In this document: piece by piece, positions 31,390-42,037 of the stretch | Layout: every line of letters begins with the position of its first letter | How positions within the stretch are numbered: the stretch's first letter is position 1 | Source: Candidatus Bathyarchaeota archaeon | GTDB lineage: Archaea > Thermoproteota > Bathyarchaeia > Bathyarchaeales > DTEX01 | DNA length: 64,000 nt | Assembly (NCBI GenBank): GCA_018396995.1 | Contig: JAGTQB010000001.1 | Location: forward strand, 1 to 64,000 | Direction: 5' to 3' | The notes under the pieces: generated by a model | What the model was told of the DNA's origin: nothing | What the model saw: only the letters and a program-made list of their open reading frames with translations | Database searches by the model: none | Program-made: the position numbers and the translations under genes

Positions 31390-32742
31390 ATGAAGAAAAT
31401 TTTAGTAGTTTTGGGTGCATTTTTGATCTTAGGCATCTTCTCTTCGTCTTCGTTGATAAGAGTTGCGCTGTGCTTTCCGCTTAGATCGATTCCACCAATA
31501 GTCTCAACGGACTGGTTATATGAAAATCTTGATCTACCGGGACTTATAGTGCTTGATATTAGGAGCCCAGAAGAATATAACGCTGGCCACATTCCCGGGG
31601 CAATAAATGTTCCTAGCTACATGTGGTATACGAACCCGCCTTTTGGCGAAGCTGTTCCGTGGATGGAGATGCCGCCCCAGGACTATCTCTTTGAATTAAT
31701 TGGTAACTCCAGTATAACGAGATACTCTAGAGTTGTTGTCGTGGGTAGTACTAGCGGTCCCCTATCTCCGGTACCCTTTGCCCTCTATAACACAGCTACT
31801 ATAACGAGGGTTGCTATAACGCTATTATATGCAGGTCTTGTAGACGTCGCCATTCTAGATGGAGGCTATGATAAGTGGGTTGCCGACGGATATCCGGTTG
31901 AAATCACTCCCAATGTGCCTACCCTCAAAGTATACAGTGGTATTTTAAAGAAAGATATGATAGTCTCTAAAGAGTATGTTGCAAGTAGAGTTGGAAGAGC
32001 TGTAATCGTTGATAGTAGAGACCTTGAAGTCTACTTAGGATTTATACAGGAGCCTTGGACAGCAAGGCCTGGCCATATACCAACAGCAAGGAGCTTCTCA
32101 ACGCCCTGGCTCTGGAACATCCACGTAAATGTGACCACTGGAATGGCGGTCTATACTACATACCGCGATATTGAGTCGCTAAGAGTCTTAGCTGAATGTA
32201 TAATTGGAGCGGATAAGGAGCAGGAGGTGATAATTTACTGTGGTGTGGGCGGTTATGCTTCAACAATGTACTTTATTTTAGCTGAGGTTCTGGGATACAC
32301 AAATGTTAAGATTTATGATGGCTCAGCCCAAGAGTGGACTGCTGATCTAAGCCTACCAGTCGTATATGAAGGGCTGGGCTCTGAATACATGGAACTCTCC
32401 AGAAACTATACGATGCTCCGAGAAACCTACGATAGCCTACGAGAAACTTACGATAGCCTACAAAGAGCCTACAATGACCTACAAGAAAAATATAATAGCT
32501 TACAAAAAACTTACAATGATCTGCGAAGCAGCTATGATAAACTTTCAAGCGACTATAGTAAACTCAAAGGAGATCACGAGAAACTCACAAGGAGCTATGA
32601 AGAACTCTTAAGTAAGTATAATACACTGGTCGCGACAACGGTCCCCTCTCAACTCTTATACATGTTCATTGCAACAACAATCATCTTCATAATAGTATCG
32701 ATCTACCTAGCAATTAAAGTTAGAAGGGTCGGCAGGAAGTAG
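31390..32742 (+). CDS. Surface-anchored tandem rhodanese-domain protein with coiled-coil stalk and C-terminal TM
   Basis: N-terminal signal, LDIRSPEEYNAGHIPGAINVP, second domain VIIYCGVGGYAS, heptad repeats, C-terminal TM. Confidence 0.87.
   Translation: MKKILVVLGAFLILGIFSSSSLIRVALCFPLRSIPPIVSTDWLYENLDLPGLIVLDIRSPEEYNAGHIPGAINVPSYMWYTNPPFGEAVPWMEMPPQDYLFELIGNSSITRYSRVVVVGSTSGPLSPVPFALYNTATITRVAITLLYAGLVDVAILDGGYDKWVADGYPVEITPNVPTLKVYSGILKKDMIVSKEYVASRVGRAVIVDSRDLEVYLGFIQEPWTARPGHIPTARSFSTPWLWNIHVNVTTGMAVYTTYRDIESLRVLAECIIGADKEQEVIIYCGVGGYASTMYFILAEVLGYTNVKIYDGSAQEWTADLSLPVVYEGLGSEYMELSRNYTMLRETYDSLRETYDSLQRAYNDLQEKYNSLQKTYNDLRSSYDKLSSDYSKLKGDHEKLTRSYEELLSKYNTLVATTVPSQLLYMFIATTIIFIIVSIYLAIKVRRVGRK
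32401..32631 (+). repeat. Imperfect 21-bp tandem repeats encoding 7-aa coiled-coil units (xxTYDSL)
   Basis: Repeated 'gaaacctacgatagcctac / gagaaacttacgatagcctac / aaagagcctacaatgacctac'. Confidence 0.8.
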
Positions 32743-32869
32743 TGTTGTCCAGAAGGCGGCTGACAATTCCCGAACCTACATCATAAACCTCAATTTTTTA
32801 ACTATCAGTAAATTTTAAATAATTATTATTCTATTTAATTCCTCATTAGTATTCGGGGGGAAGAATACA

Positions 32870-34201
32870 TTGAGCCGTTTAAATAATGCAGCTATTACTA
32901 AACTTCAAGCGATAATAATAATTGTTGTGATCATTATAATTGCTGCCGTGGCCGGAATTGTTTATCAACTATTCTTCTATAGACCACCAGTAGGAGTAGG
33001 TTTGCCGCCAAGGGATAAAGTAGTCGTTGGTATTGTACAATCTCTATCAGGAGCTCTTTCGCCCCAAGTAACGATGTACCACCCGTACTATAAGTGGGTT
33101 ATAGAGGACTATAATGCCAAGGGAGGGCTCTATGTACCAGAATATGGCAGGAGGTTCCCGATCACTTACATAGAGTATGATGACGAAACAGATATTCACA
33201 AAATGCTCACCCTAACCGAGAAGCTCATAACAGTGGATAAAGTTGACTTGCTCTTTGCACCGTGCAGCACGGGATTCGTTTATGCAGCCTCCTCACTTTA
33301 CGAGAAGTATCGCTATCCAGTAATAGCCTTAACATATGGTTCGCAGGCGGGAGCTGAGAAGTGCAGAAAAGGCGAGCTCAAATATCTCTTTCAGACGCTT
33401 GCATCTCCCTCAGAGGTCGGCGTTGAAGTTCGCGAGCTCCTCGAATATATAAGGGGAAAGTATGGAGCTGACGCCGTCGGCAACGTTGGAATAATTTACC
33501 ACCTAGAACAGCATGGTGTGGAACACGCTTCAGCAATATTTGGCGAGCTAGCGCTCGTGGGATTCAACATCGTCCTCTATGAGAGCTATCCATTCATGAC
33601 AACAGAGTTCAAGCCACTGATATCGAAGTTAATTGAAAGGAAAGTTGATACCCTAATTATATGCGGCTATGAAGCTATGTTCTTCGTCAGAGAAGCCAAG
33701 GCTATGGGCTATAACCCGAAGATAATGATTGTCGGCCCCTCACTAGAGGTTCCAGGAATGACGTTTGGTCCACTCGGATACACTTTAGACGATGTTAGGG
33801 GAATAATTTTCTATGACGGTTGGCCCTCAGCATCTTATACTGAGAACGATGTCCTAAAGAAGTGGGCTGAAGATCACAAGGTGAGAGCCAGAGCAATTTT
33901 CGGCAACGAATATGCTTATCCATTCCCAGCAGCAGCGCTATTCTACTCTGGCCTACAATGTCTCTTTGAGGCAGTTCAAAAGGTTGGCCTTGACAGGGAG
34001 AAGATAAGGGACGCCTTAGTGACAGAGTACTTTGACACCATATTAGGAAAGATGAAGTTTAGGCCTGGCTACGCCCCAGAGACAACTCTAGGAGGAACCC
34101 TAAGCCAGTGGCAGTACAGGTACATGATGGATACAATTTGGCCTCCAGAGGCTAAGTCTGCAGAAGTTATCTATCCGAAGCCATCTTGGCCACCCTCTTA
34201 G
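32870..34201 (+). CDS. Branched-chain amino-acid-type ABC transporter substrate-binding protein
   Basis: N-terminal signal/TM, Leu/Ile/Val-binding-like sequence (VVVGIVQSLSGALS...), followed by LivH/LivM-like permeases. Confidence 0.9.
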   Translation: MSRLNNAAITKLQAIIIIVVIIIIAAVAGIVYQLFFYRPPVGVGLPPRDKVVVGIVQSLSGALSPQVTMYHPYYKWVIEDYNAKGGLYVPEYGRRFPITYIEYDDETDIHKMLTLTEKLITVDKVDLLFAPCSTGFVYAASSLYEKYRYPVIALTYGSQAGAEKCRKGELKYLFQTLASPSEVGVEVRELLEYIRGKYGADAVGNVGIIYHLEQHGVEHASAIFGELALVGFNIVLYESYPFMTTEFKPLISKLIERKVDTLIICGYEAMFFVREAKAMGYNPKIMIVGPSLEVPGMTFGPLGYTLDDVRGIIFYDGWPSASYTENDVLKKWAEDHKVRARAIFGNEYAYPFPAAALFYSGLQCLFEAVQKVGLDREKIRDALVTEYFDTILGKMKFRPGYAPETTLGGTLSQWQYRYMMDTIWPPEAKSAEVIYPKPSWPPS

Positions 34202-34224
34202 AGGTATAAAGCGCTGAAGGGGCT

Positions 34225-35097
34225 GTGGCTCGCTTGCTAGACATAGCAATTGGCGGTGTACTTTTCGGGGCTCTATACGCCTTGATTGCTGTTGGGCTCA
34301 ACCTACAATACGGTGTCACTAGAATATTGAACCTAGCATACGGCGAGATCCTATTAATCGGCTCCTACATCACCTATATTTTTTTCAAAGATTTTAGGAT
34401 TAACCCATTACTCACACTTATTTTTAGTGGTCTTGTGACCTCAGTCTTAGGAATACTGATCCATGTGATTACCTTCCGTAGATTAGTTCTTTCCGCAGCA
34501 TCGGCTGAAGAGCTCGAATTCAGATCTCTCTTCGTATGCTTCGGTTTAATACTCTTAATACAGAATCTCTTAGCTCACATATTTGGGGTAACACCGATAG
34601 GCACCCCGTATCTCATGGAAGGCGTGGAAATATTTGGAGAGAGATTTAAAATGAACACGGTGGTGGCGGCTATACTCTCCGCAGTTGTTAATGCAATAAT
34701 GTATACCTTGTTGCGCTTCACTAAGTTCGGTCTAGCGATGAGGGCTACTGCAGAGGAGCCTGTTGGCGCGCAAATAATTGGGATCAATATCCTAAAAATC
34801 CATATAGCATCATTTAGCGTTGGATGTCTAACAGCGGCATTGGCTGGCTCAATGATATCCATGATATATTCGAACGTAACGCCCTACACAGGAACAATAT
34901 ATACTGTAATCGCGCTAATAATTCTCGTCCTAGGGGGTAGAGGCAGCTTTATTGGCAGTATAGTTGGCGGCCTCATCATAGGCTGCGCATATTATGCAAT
35001 GATAAGAGTGAGAGCTTCCTTAGCAGACCCCGTCATCTATATTCTCTTAATAATAATGTTATTAGTGAGACCTAGAGGGCTATTCGGGAGGCAATAG
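34225..35097 (+). CDS. Branched-chain amino-acid-type ABC transporter permease (LivH-like)
   Basis: GGVLFGALYALIAVGLNLQYGVTRILNLAYGEILLIGSYITY. Confidence 0.92.
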   Translation: MARLLDIAIGGVLFGALYALIAVGLNLQYGVTRILNLAYGEILLIGSYITYIFFKDFRINPLLTLIFSGLVTSVLGILIHVITFRRLVLSAASAEELEFRSLFVCFGLILLIQNLLAHIFGVTPIGTPYLMEGVEIFGERFKMNTVVAAILSAVVNAIMYTLLRFTKFGLAMRATAEEPVGAQIIGINILKIHIASFSVGCLTAALAGSMISMIYSNVTPYTGTIYTVIALIILVLGGRGSFIGSIVGGLIIGCAYYAMIRVRASLADPVIYILLIIMLLVRPRGLFGRQ

Positions 35098-35099
35098 AG

Positions 35100-36065
35100 A
35101 TGCGGATGATGAATATTTTACCTATTTTAGTAATCGTTTTAGCTTTCATATTCCTCGCACCATTCTTCTTAGATGTTTATAACCTAGGAGTTTTAAGGGA
35201 AACATTAATGTGGGCTGCCTTAACGGCGAGCTGGTTCTTCTTTTCGGGTCTAACGAAATATATTTCGCTTGGGTCAGCAGCATTCTTTGGAACTGGGTTA
35301 TATTTTACGGCTCTATATCTTGAGCAAAGTATTTTCTTAAAGAACTTGCCAGCATTGCCCCTACCCATAATAGTAGTTATGGCTGGGCTGCTAAATTTCG
35401 CAATAGCTCTCGCTATAGGCTTAATATCGCTTAGACTTAAGGGAATATATTTTGCGATAGCGACCCTGGCCCTTGGCATAGCTTGTCAAGGAGTGTTTAA
35501 CTACATTGTGTCGGATATTATGAAAACCTATTATACGCATATACCGCCATTCGACCTCCAAACAACATATTATACAATAGCCATAGCTGCCCTCGTAATC
35601 TTCATAATAATCTACACGTTATATAGATCTAATCTCGGCTTCGCTCTCAGGATGATAGGCGAGAATGAGGATGCTGCAATACACTTTGGTGTGAATGCAA
35701 GCTTAACTAAGACAATTGGTTTTGCTTTAAGCGCAATGTGTATTGGTCTCATGGGGGGCTGCTATACGACAATATTCACCGTCACGGCTCCCACAATCGC
35801 CTTTAACCTACAATTCTCATTCATGCCACCGATGATGGCTATGTTCGGCGGGCTTGTAACATTCTATAGCCCAATCATCGGCGCGGTGATTTTATCCGTG
35901 CTCCGCAATTACCTTGGCATAACTTTTGTTCATCACTTCCTCATAGTCCTTGGAATAATAATAGTAATCATAGCTGAGTTCATGCCCGAAGGAATAGTTG
36001 GATTCGTAAGGAAGATAGTGAGGAAGCTAACAATGAGGAGTCTCAAAGAATCAGAAAAGAGATAG
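35100..36065 (+). CDS. Branched-chain amino-acid-type ABC transporter permease (LivM-like)
   Basis: Multi-TM; LRMIGENEDAAIHFGVN and GGLVTFYSPIIGAVIL. Confidence 0.9.
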   Translation: MRMMNILPILVIVLAFIFLAPFFLDVYNLGVLRETLMWAALTASWFFFSGLTKYISLGSAAFFGTGLYFTALYLEQSIFLKNLPALPLPIIVVMAGLLNFAIALAIGLISLRLKGIYFAIATLALGIACQGVFNYIVSDIMKTYYTHIPPFDLQTTYYTIAIAALVIFIIIYTLYRSNLGFALRMIGENEDAAIHFGVNASLTKTIGFALSAMCIGLMGGCYTTIFTVTAPTIAFNLQFSFMPPMMAMFGGLVTFYSPIIGAVILSVLRNYLGITFVHHFLIVLGIIIVIIAEFMPEGIVGFVRKIVRKLTMRSLKESEKR

Positions 36066-36090
36066 TCTTGAAGATATCCCGCTCTTAAGG

Positions 36091-36819
36091 TTAAAGACCT
36101 AGAAAAGCTTTTTTGATATACTCGTTTTCTAAGAGCTCTATTGACTTTCCATGTATTGTTATTCTGCCAGTTTCCATTACATATGTTCTGTTAGCAACCT
36201 TTAGAGCGTAGTAAACGTTCTGTTCGGCAAGTAAGACGCTTATTCCATGCTCCCTTAGTCTCGCTATTACTCTGAATATCTCGTCTATAACCTTTGGCGA
36301 CAAGCCTTGTGAAGGTTCATCGAGTATGAGTAGGCTGGGGTTCGACATTAGGCCGCGTGCTATAGCCAGCATTCTCTGCTCCCCGCCGCTGAGAGTGACG
36401 GCAAGCTGCTTTTCCCTCTCCTTCAGGATTGGGAATATTTCATACACCATGTTCAGCCTATCTTTTATTACATGACCTCCCTTCGCATTATAGGCTCCGA
36501 GGATAAGGTTCTCCTTAACGGTTAGGTATGGGAAGAGCTTCCTATCCTCTGGCACAAATGATATTCCCATGTTAGCGATCTTATGCGGCGGGAGCTTCTC
36601 AATCTTCACATCATTAAATGTTATTGTGCCAGATATGGGTTTGAGGAGACCAGATATTGTGCTAAGAAGTGTCGTCTTACCAGCGCCATTCGCACCTATA
36701 ATGGACACGATCTCGCTTTTCCCAACCGTGAGCGAGATATCCCATAAAACCTGAATTCTACCACGCAACACATTCAAGTTATTAACGTTTAGCATAAGTC
36801 TCACCCAGATAAGCCTCAA
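36091..36819 (-). CDS. ABC transporter ATP-binding protein (LivF-like)
   Basis: GANGAGKTTLLSTISGLL, FVPEDRKLFPYLTVKENL and LSGGEQRMLAIARGLM. Confidence 0.93.
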   Translation of the reverse strand: MRLIWVRLMLNVNNLNVLRGRIQVLWDISLTVGKSEIVSIIGANGAGKTTLLSTISGLLKPISGTITFNDVKIEKLPPHKIANMGISFVPEDRKLFPYLTVKENLILGAYNAKGGHVIKDRLNMVYEIFPILKEREKQLAVTLSGGEQRMLAIARGLMSNPSLLILDEPSQGLSPKVIDEIFRVIARLREHGISVLLAEQNVYYALKVANRTYVMETGRITIHGKSIELLENEYIKKAFLGL

Positions 36820-37516
36820 TAACCTTTGGATCCTGACTTATCTCTTTAGGGGTCCCCTCAGCTATTTTAACCCCCTGGTGGAGCACTATTATCCGCTCCG
36901 CCAGCCTCATCACGGCGCGCATATTATGCTCAATCATGAATATTGTCAGCCCCTCTTTATGAAGACCTCTAATTATACCGAGCATCTGCTCCGTCTCTGT
37001 CGGGTTCAATCCAGCCATAACCTCATCCAAAAGTAGGAGCTTGGGCTTTGCTGCAAGGGCCCTTGCCAACTCAAGTATCCTCTGCTCGAACACTGTTAGG
37101 TTAGAGGCTGGAACTATACTTTTGTCAGTCAGCTTAAACCTTTCTAAAATCTCTTCTATCTCCTGCCTAATATTTGCGGGCCCCCTTTCTTTTGAGCGGC
37201 CGAAGCGGGCTGCTGCCAAAACATTTTCATATACCGTCATGTTAGGAAATGGCTTCGGTATCTGAAAGGTTCTGGCTATACCCATCTTGCAAATCTTGTA
37301 TGGGCCAAGCCCGGTTATATCTTTCCCCTCAAACTTTATAGTTCCATAGGTTGGCGGAAAAGTTCCTGAGATGACGTTAAAGAGCGTTGTTTTACCAGCG
37401 CCATTCGGCCCTATTAACCCAACTATCTCACCATAATTTATGTAGAAATTAACTCTGTTTAAAGCTACTAGCCCTCCGAAGCGCTTAGTAACATCATTTG
37501 CTTCAAGTATTCTCAA
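36782..37516 (-). CDS. ABC transporter ATP-binding protein (LivG-like)
   Basis: GPNGAGKTTLFNVISGTF, GIARTFQIPKPFPNMTVYENV, LLLLDEVMAGLNPTE. Confidence 0.93.
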   Translation of the reverse strand: MRILEANDVTKRFGGLVALNRVNFYINYGEIVGLIGPNGAGKTTLFNVISGTFPPTYGTIKFEGKDITGLGPYKICKMGIARTFQIPKPFPNMTVYENVLAAARFGRSKERGPANIRQEIEEILERFKLTDKSIVPASNLTVFEQRILELARALAAKPKLLLLDEVMAGLNPTETEQMLGIIRGLHKEGLTIFMIEHNMRAVMRLAERIIVLHQGVKIAEGTPKEISQDPKVIEAYLGETYAKR

Positions 37517-37576
37517 GGCTCTTCTTTTCCCCTCCTGAGCTTTGCAGCTAGATCACTAATTATAAACGGAGAAACA

Positions 37577-37897
37577 TTATAATAAATAAACCTTCCTCAT
37601 TTTCCTGATAATTTTGGAGCCTCCAGCTATCGCTGGCATGATAACGATTTCGTCCATATGCTTAAGTTTTGCATTTAAGCCTCCAATAAACTCTATGCGC
37701 CTACCATTAACTAAAATTGCCACACTAGAGTCCCCTAAATTTACCTTTACTCCCCTTTCCCTCTCAAGTTCCGCTAAAACATCTTTTATCGTGGGTACGC
37801 TTTGAAAGGATATCCATAAGTCTTCTATGCTGAACTTCTTACGCATCTCTCCAATAAACTTCACTCTAACCTTCACATGAGACAAATCTTCACCCAA
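37577..37897 (-). CDS. MoaD/ThiS-family ubiquitin-like protein
   Basis: Beta-grasp-like sequence VKVRVKFIGEMRKKF...DEIVIMPAIAGG adjacent to an AOR. Confidence 0.82.
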   Translation of the reverse strand: MGEDLSHVKVRVKFIGEMRKKFSIEDLWISFQSVPTIKDVLAELERERGVKVNLGDSSVAILVNGRRIEFIGGLNAKLKHMDEIVIMPAIAGGSKIIRKMRKVYLL

Positions 37898-37958
37898 ATA
37901 TGACTATTAGATTGCTTTAATAATAAAATGAAGAGTAGAAAAATATGTTTAACGCTTT

Positions 37959-39842
37959 TTATGATATTCCTAATGCTTTGGCAACATTGGATAGTCCTAG
38001 CTCTTCCAGCTTCTCTCTTTTGGGTATCCCCTTTTCATTCCACCCTCTAACCCTATAGTAATCTTTAAGCAGCGTATCTAGCTCAAAGATTTGCCCCTTC
38101 GAAGGCTCCCTAGGTACAGGCTCCTTGAGTATCCTTTCAGGTACGGTGTCTTGGCTAACGTTGAAGCCATCTCTAACTATGAAAGCCCTTTCAAGATTAA
38201 AGATTCTCTCGCCAACCAACCACAAATACTTTGGATTCTTAAACTTTTCAATTCCAGTAGCTGAGTAAAGGAGCTTGCTATATAGATCTAGAGTTACCAT
38301 GTCATTACTTATCGGGAATGCACAGAACACTGCAGTTTCGGTGGCAGCTATCTCGTCCTGCACATACTTAGTTATCTCACCTTTGCCCTCAATAGATAAT
38401 GGGTCTACCTTCCGCGGCACCCCCAAAATCTCAAATTTATTCCAGCCAATGCAGTGGCTCGCTCCAATCGGGGACGTCGCATAATTTAGTCCATGAGCTT
38501 TTACTGAGCGTGGGTCGTAAGCTGGAAGTTCCAGCCCCTTAACATGCATGGCATACTTCTCAGCCCCTCTCCCTATGGCTTCAGCGGCCCTTTTAACCCC
38601 CTCACCTAGTAAGGCGCCTATACCTATTCTAAGAGCAATTCTTTTTACAAGCTCTACTAAGACCTCCGGGTCACCCCATCTAAGTTCAAGCCCATCCGTC
38701 TCACTTTTACTTATTATCCCCTTCTCATAAAGCTCTACAGCAAATGCTATGGCTACACCCGTAGATATTGTATCTAAACCATATAGATCTGAGAGCATGT
38801 TGGCGTAAGTTATAGATTCTATATTGCAGTTTCCTAAAACCCCACCATAAGACCAGTGGGTCTCATATTCTGGGAAGTCCCAGACGATCCCGGCGTAGGG
38901 CCCCTTCGTAAGCTTAAACTTTTTCCAGCATCTCATCATGCAGCCATAGCATCCATCATGCTTAACAACGTAGCTGGCTAAAATTTCAGGTGTGAACCTT
39001 TCAACACCTTCTAACGGGAGCTGCTTAAAGTTGTATGTTGGAAAGTTCCCCATAGTGTAGAAGAGGTATACTATGGAGTTTGTGCCAAGGTTTCTAAAGT
39101 GCTCAAAGGCTGGATTTTTACGATAAATTTCTATCTGTTCTCTCACAGCTTCATCAAAGGCGTTCTCATCATATATTTCTGGTCTCTTAGACCCCCTCAC
39201 CACGATGGCTTTAAGGTTTTTTGAACCCATTACAGCGCCTCCACCGCCCCTCGAAGCTGTTCTCATGTCATCTGTCACTATAGCTGAAATTCTAACAAGT
39301 CTTTCACCAGCAGGACCTATCATCACCATCCTAGCTCTCCCATCCGTCTCCTCAAGAAGGAACTCTTTTGTAGCTAGCGTTGTCATGCCCCAAACAAGGG
39401 AAGCATCTCTAAATTCGACCTTATCGTCATTTACCCAGACATAGACTGGCTTCTCTGACCTACCCTCAACAATTATCGCATCATAGCCAGCAAACTTAAG
39501 CTCAGCGCCAAAGAATCCCCCGCCAACACTCCTACAGTATGCATTTGTAAGGGGAGACTTAAACTGTGCAATCCATCTACTCGCCGACTGCACCTTAGTT
39601 CCAGCTAACGGTCCAATTGTGAAAACCAGCTTGTTTTCTGGGCTTAATGGATCCACACCACTTGAAAGCTCATCGAAGAGTATTTTAATTCCGAAGCCGC
39701 GGCCACCAATAAAGTCTTCAACAAGCTCCCTCTTTAAAGGCTCTATGAAATATTTATGGTTAGTTAAGTCTAGCCTTAAAATTCTGCCCATGTAGCCGAA
39801 CCAAGAGTTAGATTTTCTTTCCATAAACAACTTTACCTCCAC
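37959..39842 (-). CDS. Aldehyde:ferredoxin oxidoreductase family (second paralogue)
   Basis: WFGYMGRILRLDLTNHKYFIEPL, RGGGGAVMGSKNLKAIVVRG and CYGCMMRC. Confidence 0.95.
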   Translation of the reverse strand: MEVKLFMERKSNSWFGYMGRILRLDLTNHKYFIEPLKRELVEDFIGGRGFGIKILFDELSSGVDPLSPENKLVFTIGPLAGTKVQSASRWIAQFKSPLTNAYCRSVGGGFFGAELKFAGYDAIIVEGRSEKPVYVWVNDDKVEFRDASLVWGMTTLATKEFLLEETDGRARMVMIGPAGERLVRISAIVTDDMRTASRGGGGAVMGSKNLKAIVVRGSKRPEIYDENAFDEAVREQIEIYRKNPAFEHFRNLGTNSIVYLFYTMGNFPTYNFKQLPLEGVERFTPEILASYVVKHDGCYGCMMRCWKKFKLTKGPYAGIVWDFPEYETHWSYGGVLGNCNIESITYANMLSDLYGLDTISTGVAIAFAVELYEKGIISKSETDGLELRWGDPEVLVELVKRIALRIGIGALLGEGVKRAAEAIGRGAEKYAMHVKGLELPAYDPRSVKAHGLNYATSPIGASHCIGWNKFEILGVPRKVDPLSIEGKGEITKYVQDEIAATETAVFCAFPISNDMVTLDLYSKLLYSATGIEKFKNPKYLWLVGERIFNLERAFIVRDGFNVSQDTVPERILKEPVPREPSKGQIFELDTLLKDYYRVRGWNEKGIPKREKLEELGLSNVAKALGIS

Positions 39843-39963
39843 TATTTGGGTGATAGCTTATAAAATTTAAGCTTATCCCAATGTGCTCATTTTACAATTA
39901 AGGCAAGATGGCATTCGCCTAAAAATTCGGGTTCAAAAATAAAAAGGGAGATTATTAATGTCT

Positions 39964-41247
39964 TCAATATACTCCATATTTAAGTGCGGCGTTAATGTAT
40001 GCTCTCACATTAGCTACTGATGTAGTTTTTGGGAGCTCATTTACTCCGGGTGACAGTATAAAGCCTCCCTCTGGCTTAATTTTGCTCAATAAATCCTTTA
40101 TGTATTCATCAATTTTCTCCGGTGTTCCGCCAATAAGTAGTGAAGTTGGCACGCCCCCCATCACCGCAGTATGCCCTTTAAGTTTCTCCCAGACCTCCAT
40201 GAAATTTTTTGGTCTTTCAAACCACGCAATACCCCAGCCTTTAGGAAGCTCTAGTATTGTATCCACGTGTGGTGAGTGATCTCCCTCAAAAAATATGAAA
40301 CCCTTATATCCCTTCGCAACTAGGGTCTCAATTATCTTCTTTAAGTGGGGCCAATAAAATTCGTTATAAAGTTTTGGTGAGAGCATCTCATTAAGATGTA
40401 AGGGGGCGAAAAATACTGTTAAGGGTGGTACTGGCGGTATAGCTGTGGCAATCTTAAGTATAGGTTCTACTAAAACTTCGCATGCCATCTTGAACTCATC
40501 TGGGCGTCTTTTCATATCAAGCATGGCTCCTGTGGGATATCTAAGGAAGTCACCTATAACATCAGCGGGGGCGTATGCATTTGTTAGTGGGAAACCTATA
40601 TTACCCATCTTACCAATTTCCGCAATTAATTGTGCTTGGAATGAGGCTATTTTCTGCATGGTCATGCCAATTTTTATCCACGCAGCGTTCCACTGTGGTG
40701 ACCCTGGCGTTCCCAGTCCTGGACATGCCCTTGGTAGAATAGTACCATGGATAAACTCTATGGGGTTCTCTATAAACTGCTTATATTCCTCAGGCTTCAT
40801 GAACTCCCCTCCCCTAAACTGTGGATGGAAGTCCTCCTTGATCTCCCTACCTGGCCATTGGGACCACTTATCTTTCAGTATGTCGTGCACTGGGCCTGTT
40901 AGAAATCTTATGGTATTAGAGAAGTCTGGAAAGTCGGCGAAGGCGAGCCCTAATATAAATCCTTCAAGCATCATCGGCGCGAATATTATTCCCCAATCAC
41001 TTGGAAAATTGTGTACAAACTTAAGGACGGCGGGGCGTATCTTTTCGAGGTTATACGATAAATCATACCATGTAATACCCGTATATTCGCATAGAAAATC
41101 TCCAAAGAGACCAGCCACTGGAACCCTATCGGGAACCTTAAGCTCCGCAGCCTTTAGAAATCTGTCAAACTTCTCCTTAGCAACGACGTCAGGTTCTCTC
41201 TCATGTCTCTCAATCCAAAGGTCGATGGGCTCCTTCATTTTAGCCAA
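39964..41247 (-). CDS. Uroporphyrinogen-decarboxylase-family (URO-D/MtaA-like) methyltransferase
   Basis: URO-D-like sequence; immediately followed upstream on the strand by a corrinoid protein gene. Confidence 0.83.
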   Translation of the reverse strand: MAKMKEPIDLWIERHEREPDVVAKEKFDRFLKAAELKVPDRVPVAGLFGDFLCEYTGITWYDLSYNLEKIRPAVLKFVHNFPSDWGIIFAPMMLEGFILGLAFADFPDFSNTIRFLTGPVHDILKDKWSQWPGREIKEDFHPQFRGGEFMKPEEYKQFIENPIEFIHGTILPRACPGLGTPGSPQWNAAWIKIGMTMQKIASFQAQLIAEIGKMGNIGFPLTNAYAPADVIGDFLRYPTGAMLDMKRRPDEFKMACEVLVEPILKIATAIPPVPPLTVFFAPLHLNEMLSPKLYNEFYWPHLKKIIETLVAKGYKGFIFFEGDHSPHVDTILELPKGWGIAWFERPKNFMEVWEKLKGHTAVMGGVPTSLLIGGTPEKIDEYIKDLLSKIKPEGGFILSPGVNELPKTTSVANVRAYINAALKYGVY

Positions 41248-41258
41248 TTCTATTCCCC

Positions 41259-41903
41259 CTATCTACCTCTCTTTTCTTCTGCCCATTTAAGTATTATCCT
41301 TACTCCTGTCGCTGCATCGTTTGTCCAAGCATCGGCTCCCGTATATTCGCATGTAGTCTTGTCTACTCTGCCGCCACCTATTATTATCTTAACCATATCC
41401 CTTAAACTTGCTTCTTTAATGGCGTCTACAGTCTTTTTCATCGACTCTATTCCCGCGGTTAATAGGCAGGACATCCCAACTGTATCTGGCTTATAATCTC
41501 TGATGGCTTCAACAAACTTTTCTGGGGGGACATCAACGCCTAAATCTATAACTTTAAAGCCAGCTGCCTCTGCAAATGCCTTAAAAATATTTTTACCTAT
41601 GTCGTGTATGTCGCCCTGAACGGTGCCCAAAACTATTATTCCGATTGGTTTAATCTCTTTTTTAAGCTGCGGGAGAACAATTCTCATAACACTGTTAAAT
41701 ATCTCGCCAGCTAAAATGAGTTCTGAGAGGAAATATTCGCCCCTCTCAAACTTCTCGCCGATTATATTGGTTGCACTTCTACAAGCTTCAATAATCTCAG
41801 CTGGATCCCCACCGCTCTTAAGAAGATTCTCAGCAATTTTAAGAACTTTTTCCTCATCAAGATCAATATATGCTTCAACAAGATCCTTTAGCGACAAAAG
41901 CAT
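41259..41903 (-). CDS. Methyltransferase-associated corrinoid (B12-binding) protein
   Basis: GTVQGDIHDIGKNIFKAFAEAAGFKVIDLGVDVPPEKFVEA (DxHxxG) and GGGRV. Confidence 0.95.
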   Translation of the reverse strand: MLLSLKDLVEAYIDLDEEKVLKIAENLLKSGGDPAEIIEACRSATNIIGEKFERGEYFLSELILAGEIFNSVMRIVLPQLKKEIKPIGIIVLGTVQGDIHDIGKNIFKAFAEAAGFKVIDLGVDVPPEKFVEAIRDYKPDTVGMSCLLTAGIESMKKTVDAIKEASLRDMVKIIIGGGRVDKTTCEYTGADAWTNDAATGVRIILKWAEEKRGR

Positions 41904-42037
41904 CGCCTCAATTAAAAGTGAGACTATAAAATATATTTAAATTTTTGATGAACATTTTAATAAGTCCTCTACAGCCATATTACCGGAAGATAAATTTTAT
42001 ATTACATATGTGAAGTTTAGGTTTAAGGGGGTTTATA

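Noticed and set aside
32366-32611. ORFs in other frames over the rhodanese repeats (also 32306-32548 minus)
   Set aside because: 21-bp periodicity keeps several frames open; shadow ORFs of the main CDS.
32401-32631. Possible CRISPR array from regular repeats
   Set aside because: Repeats are 21 bp, contiguous, without spacers, and encode heptads in an ORF.
40445-41290. 281-aa plus-strand ORF
   Set aside because: Antisense to the URO-D methyltransferase with low-complexity composition; shadow ORF.
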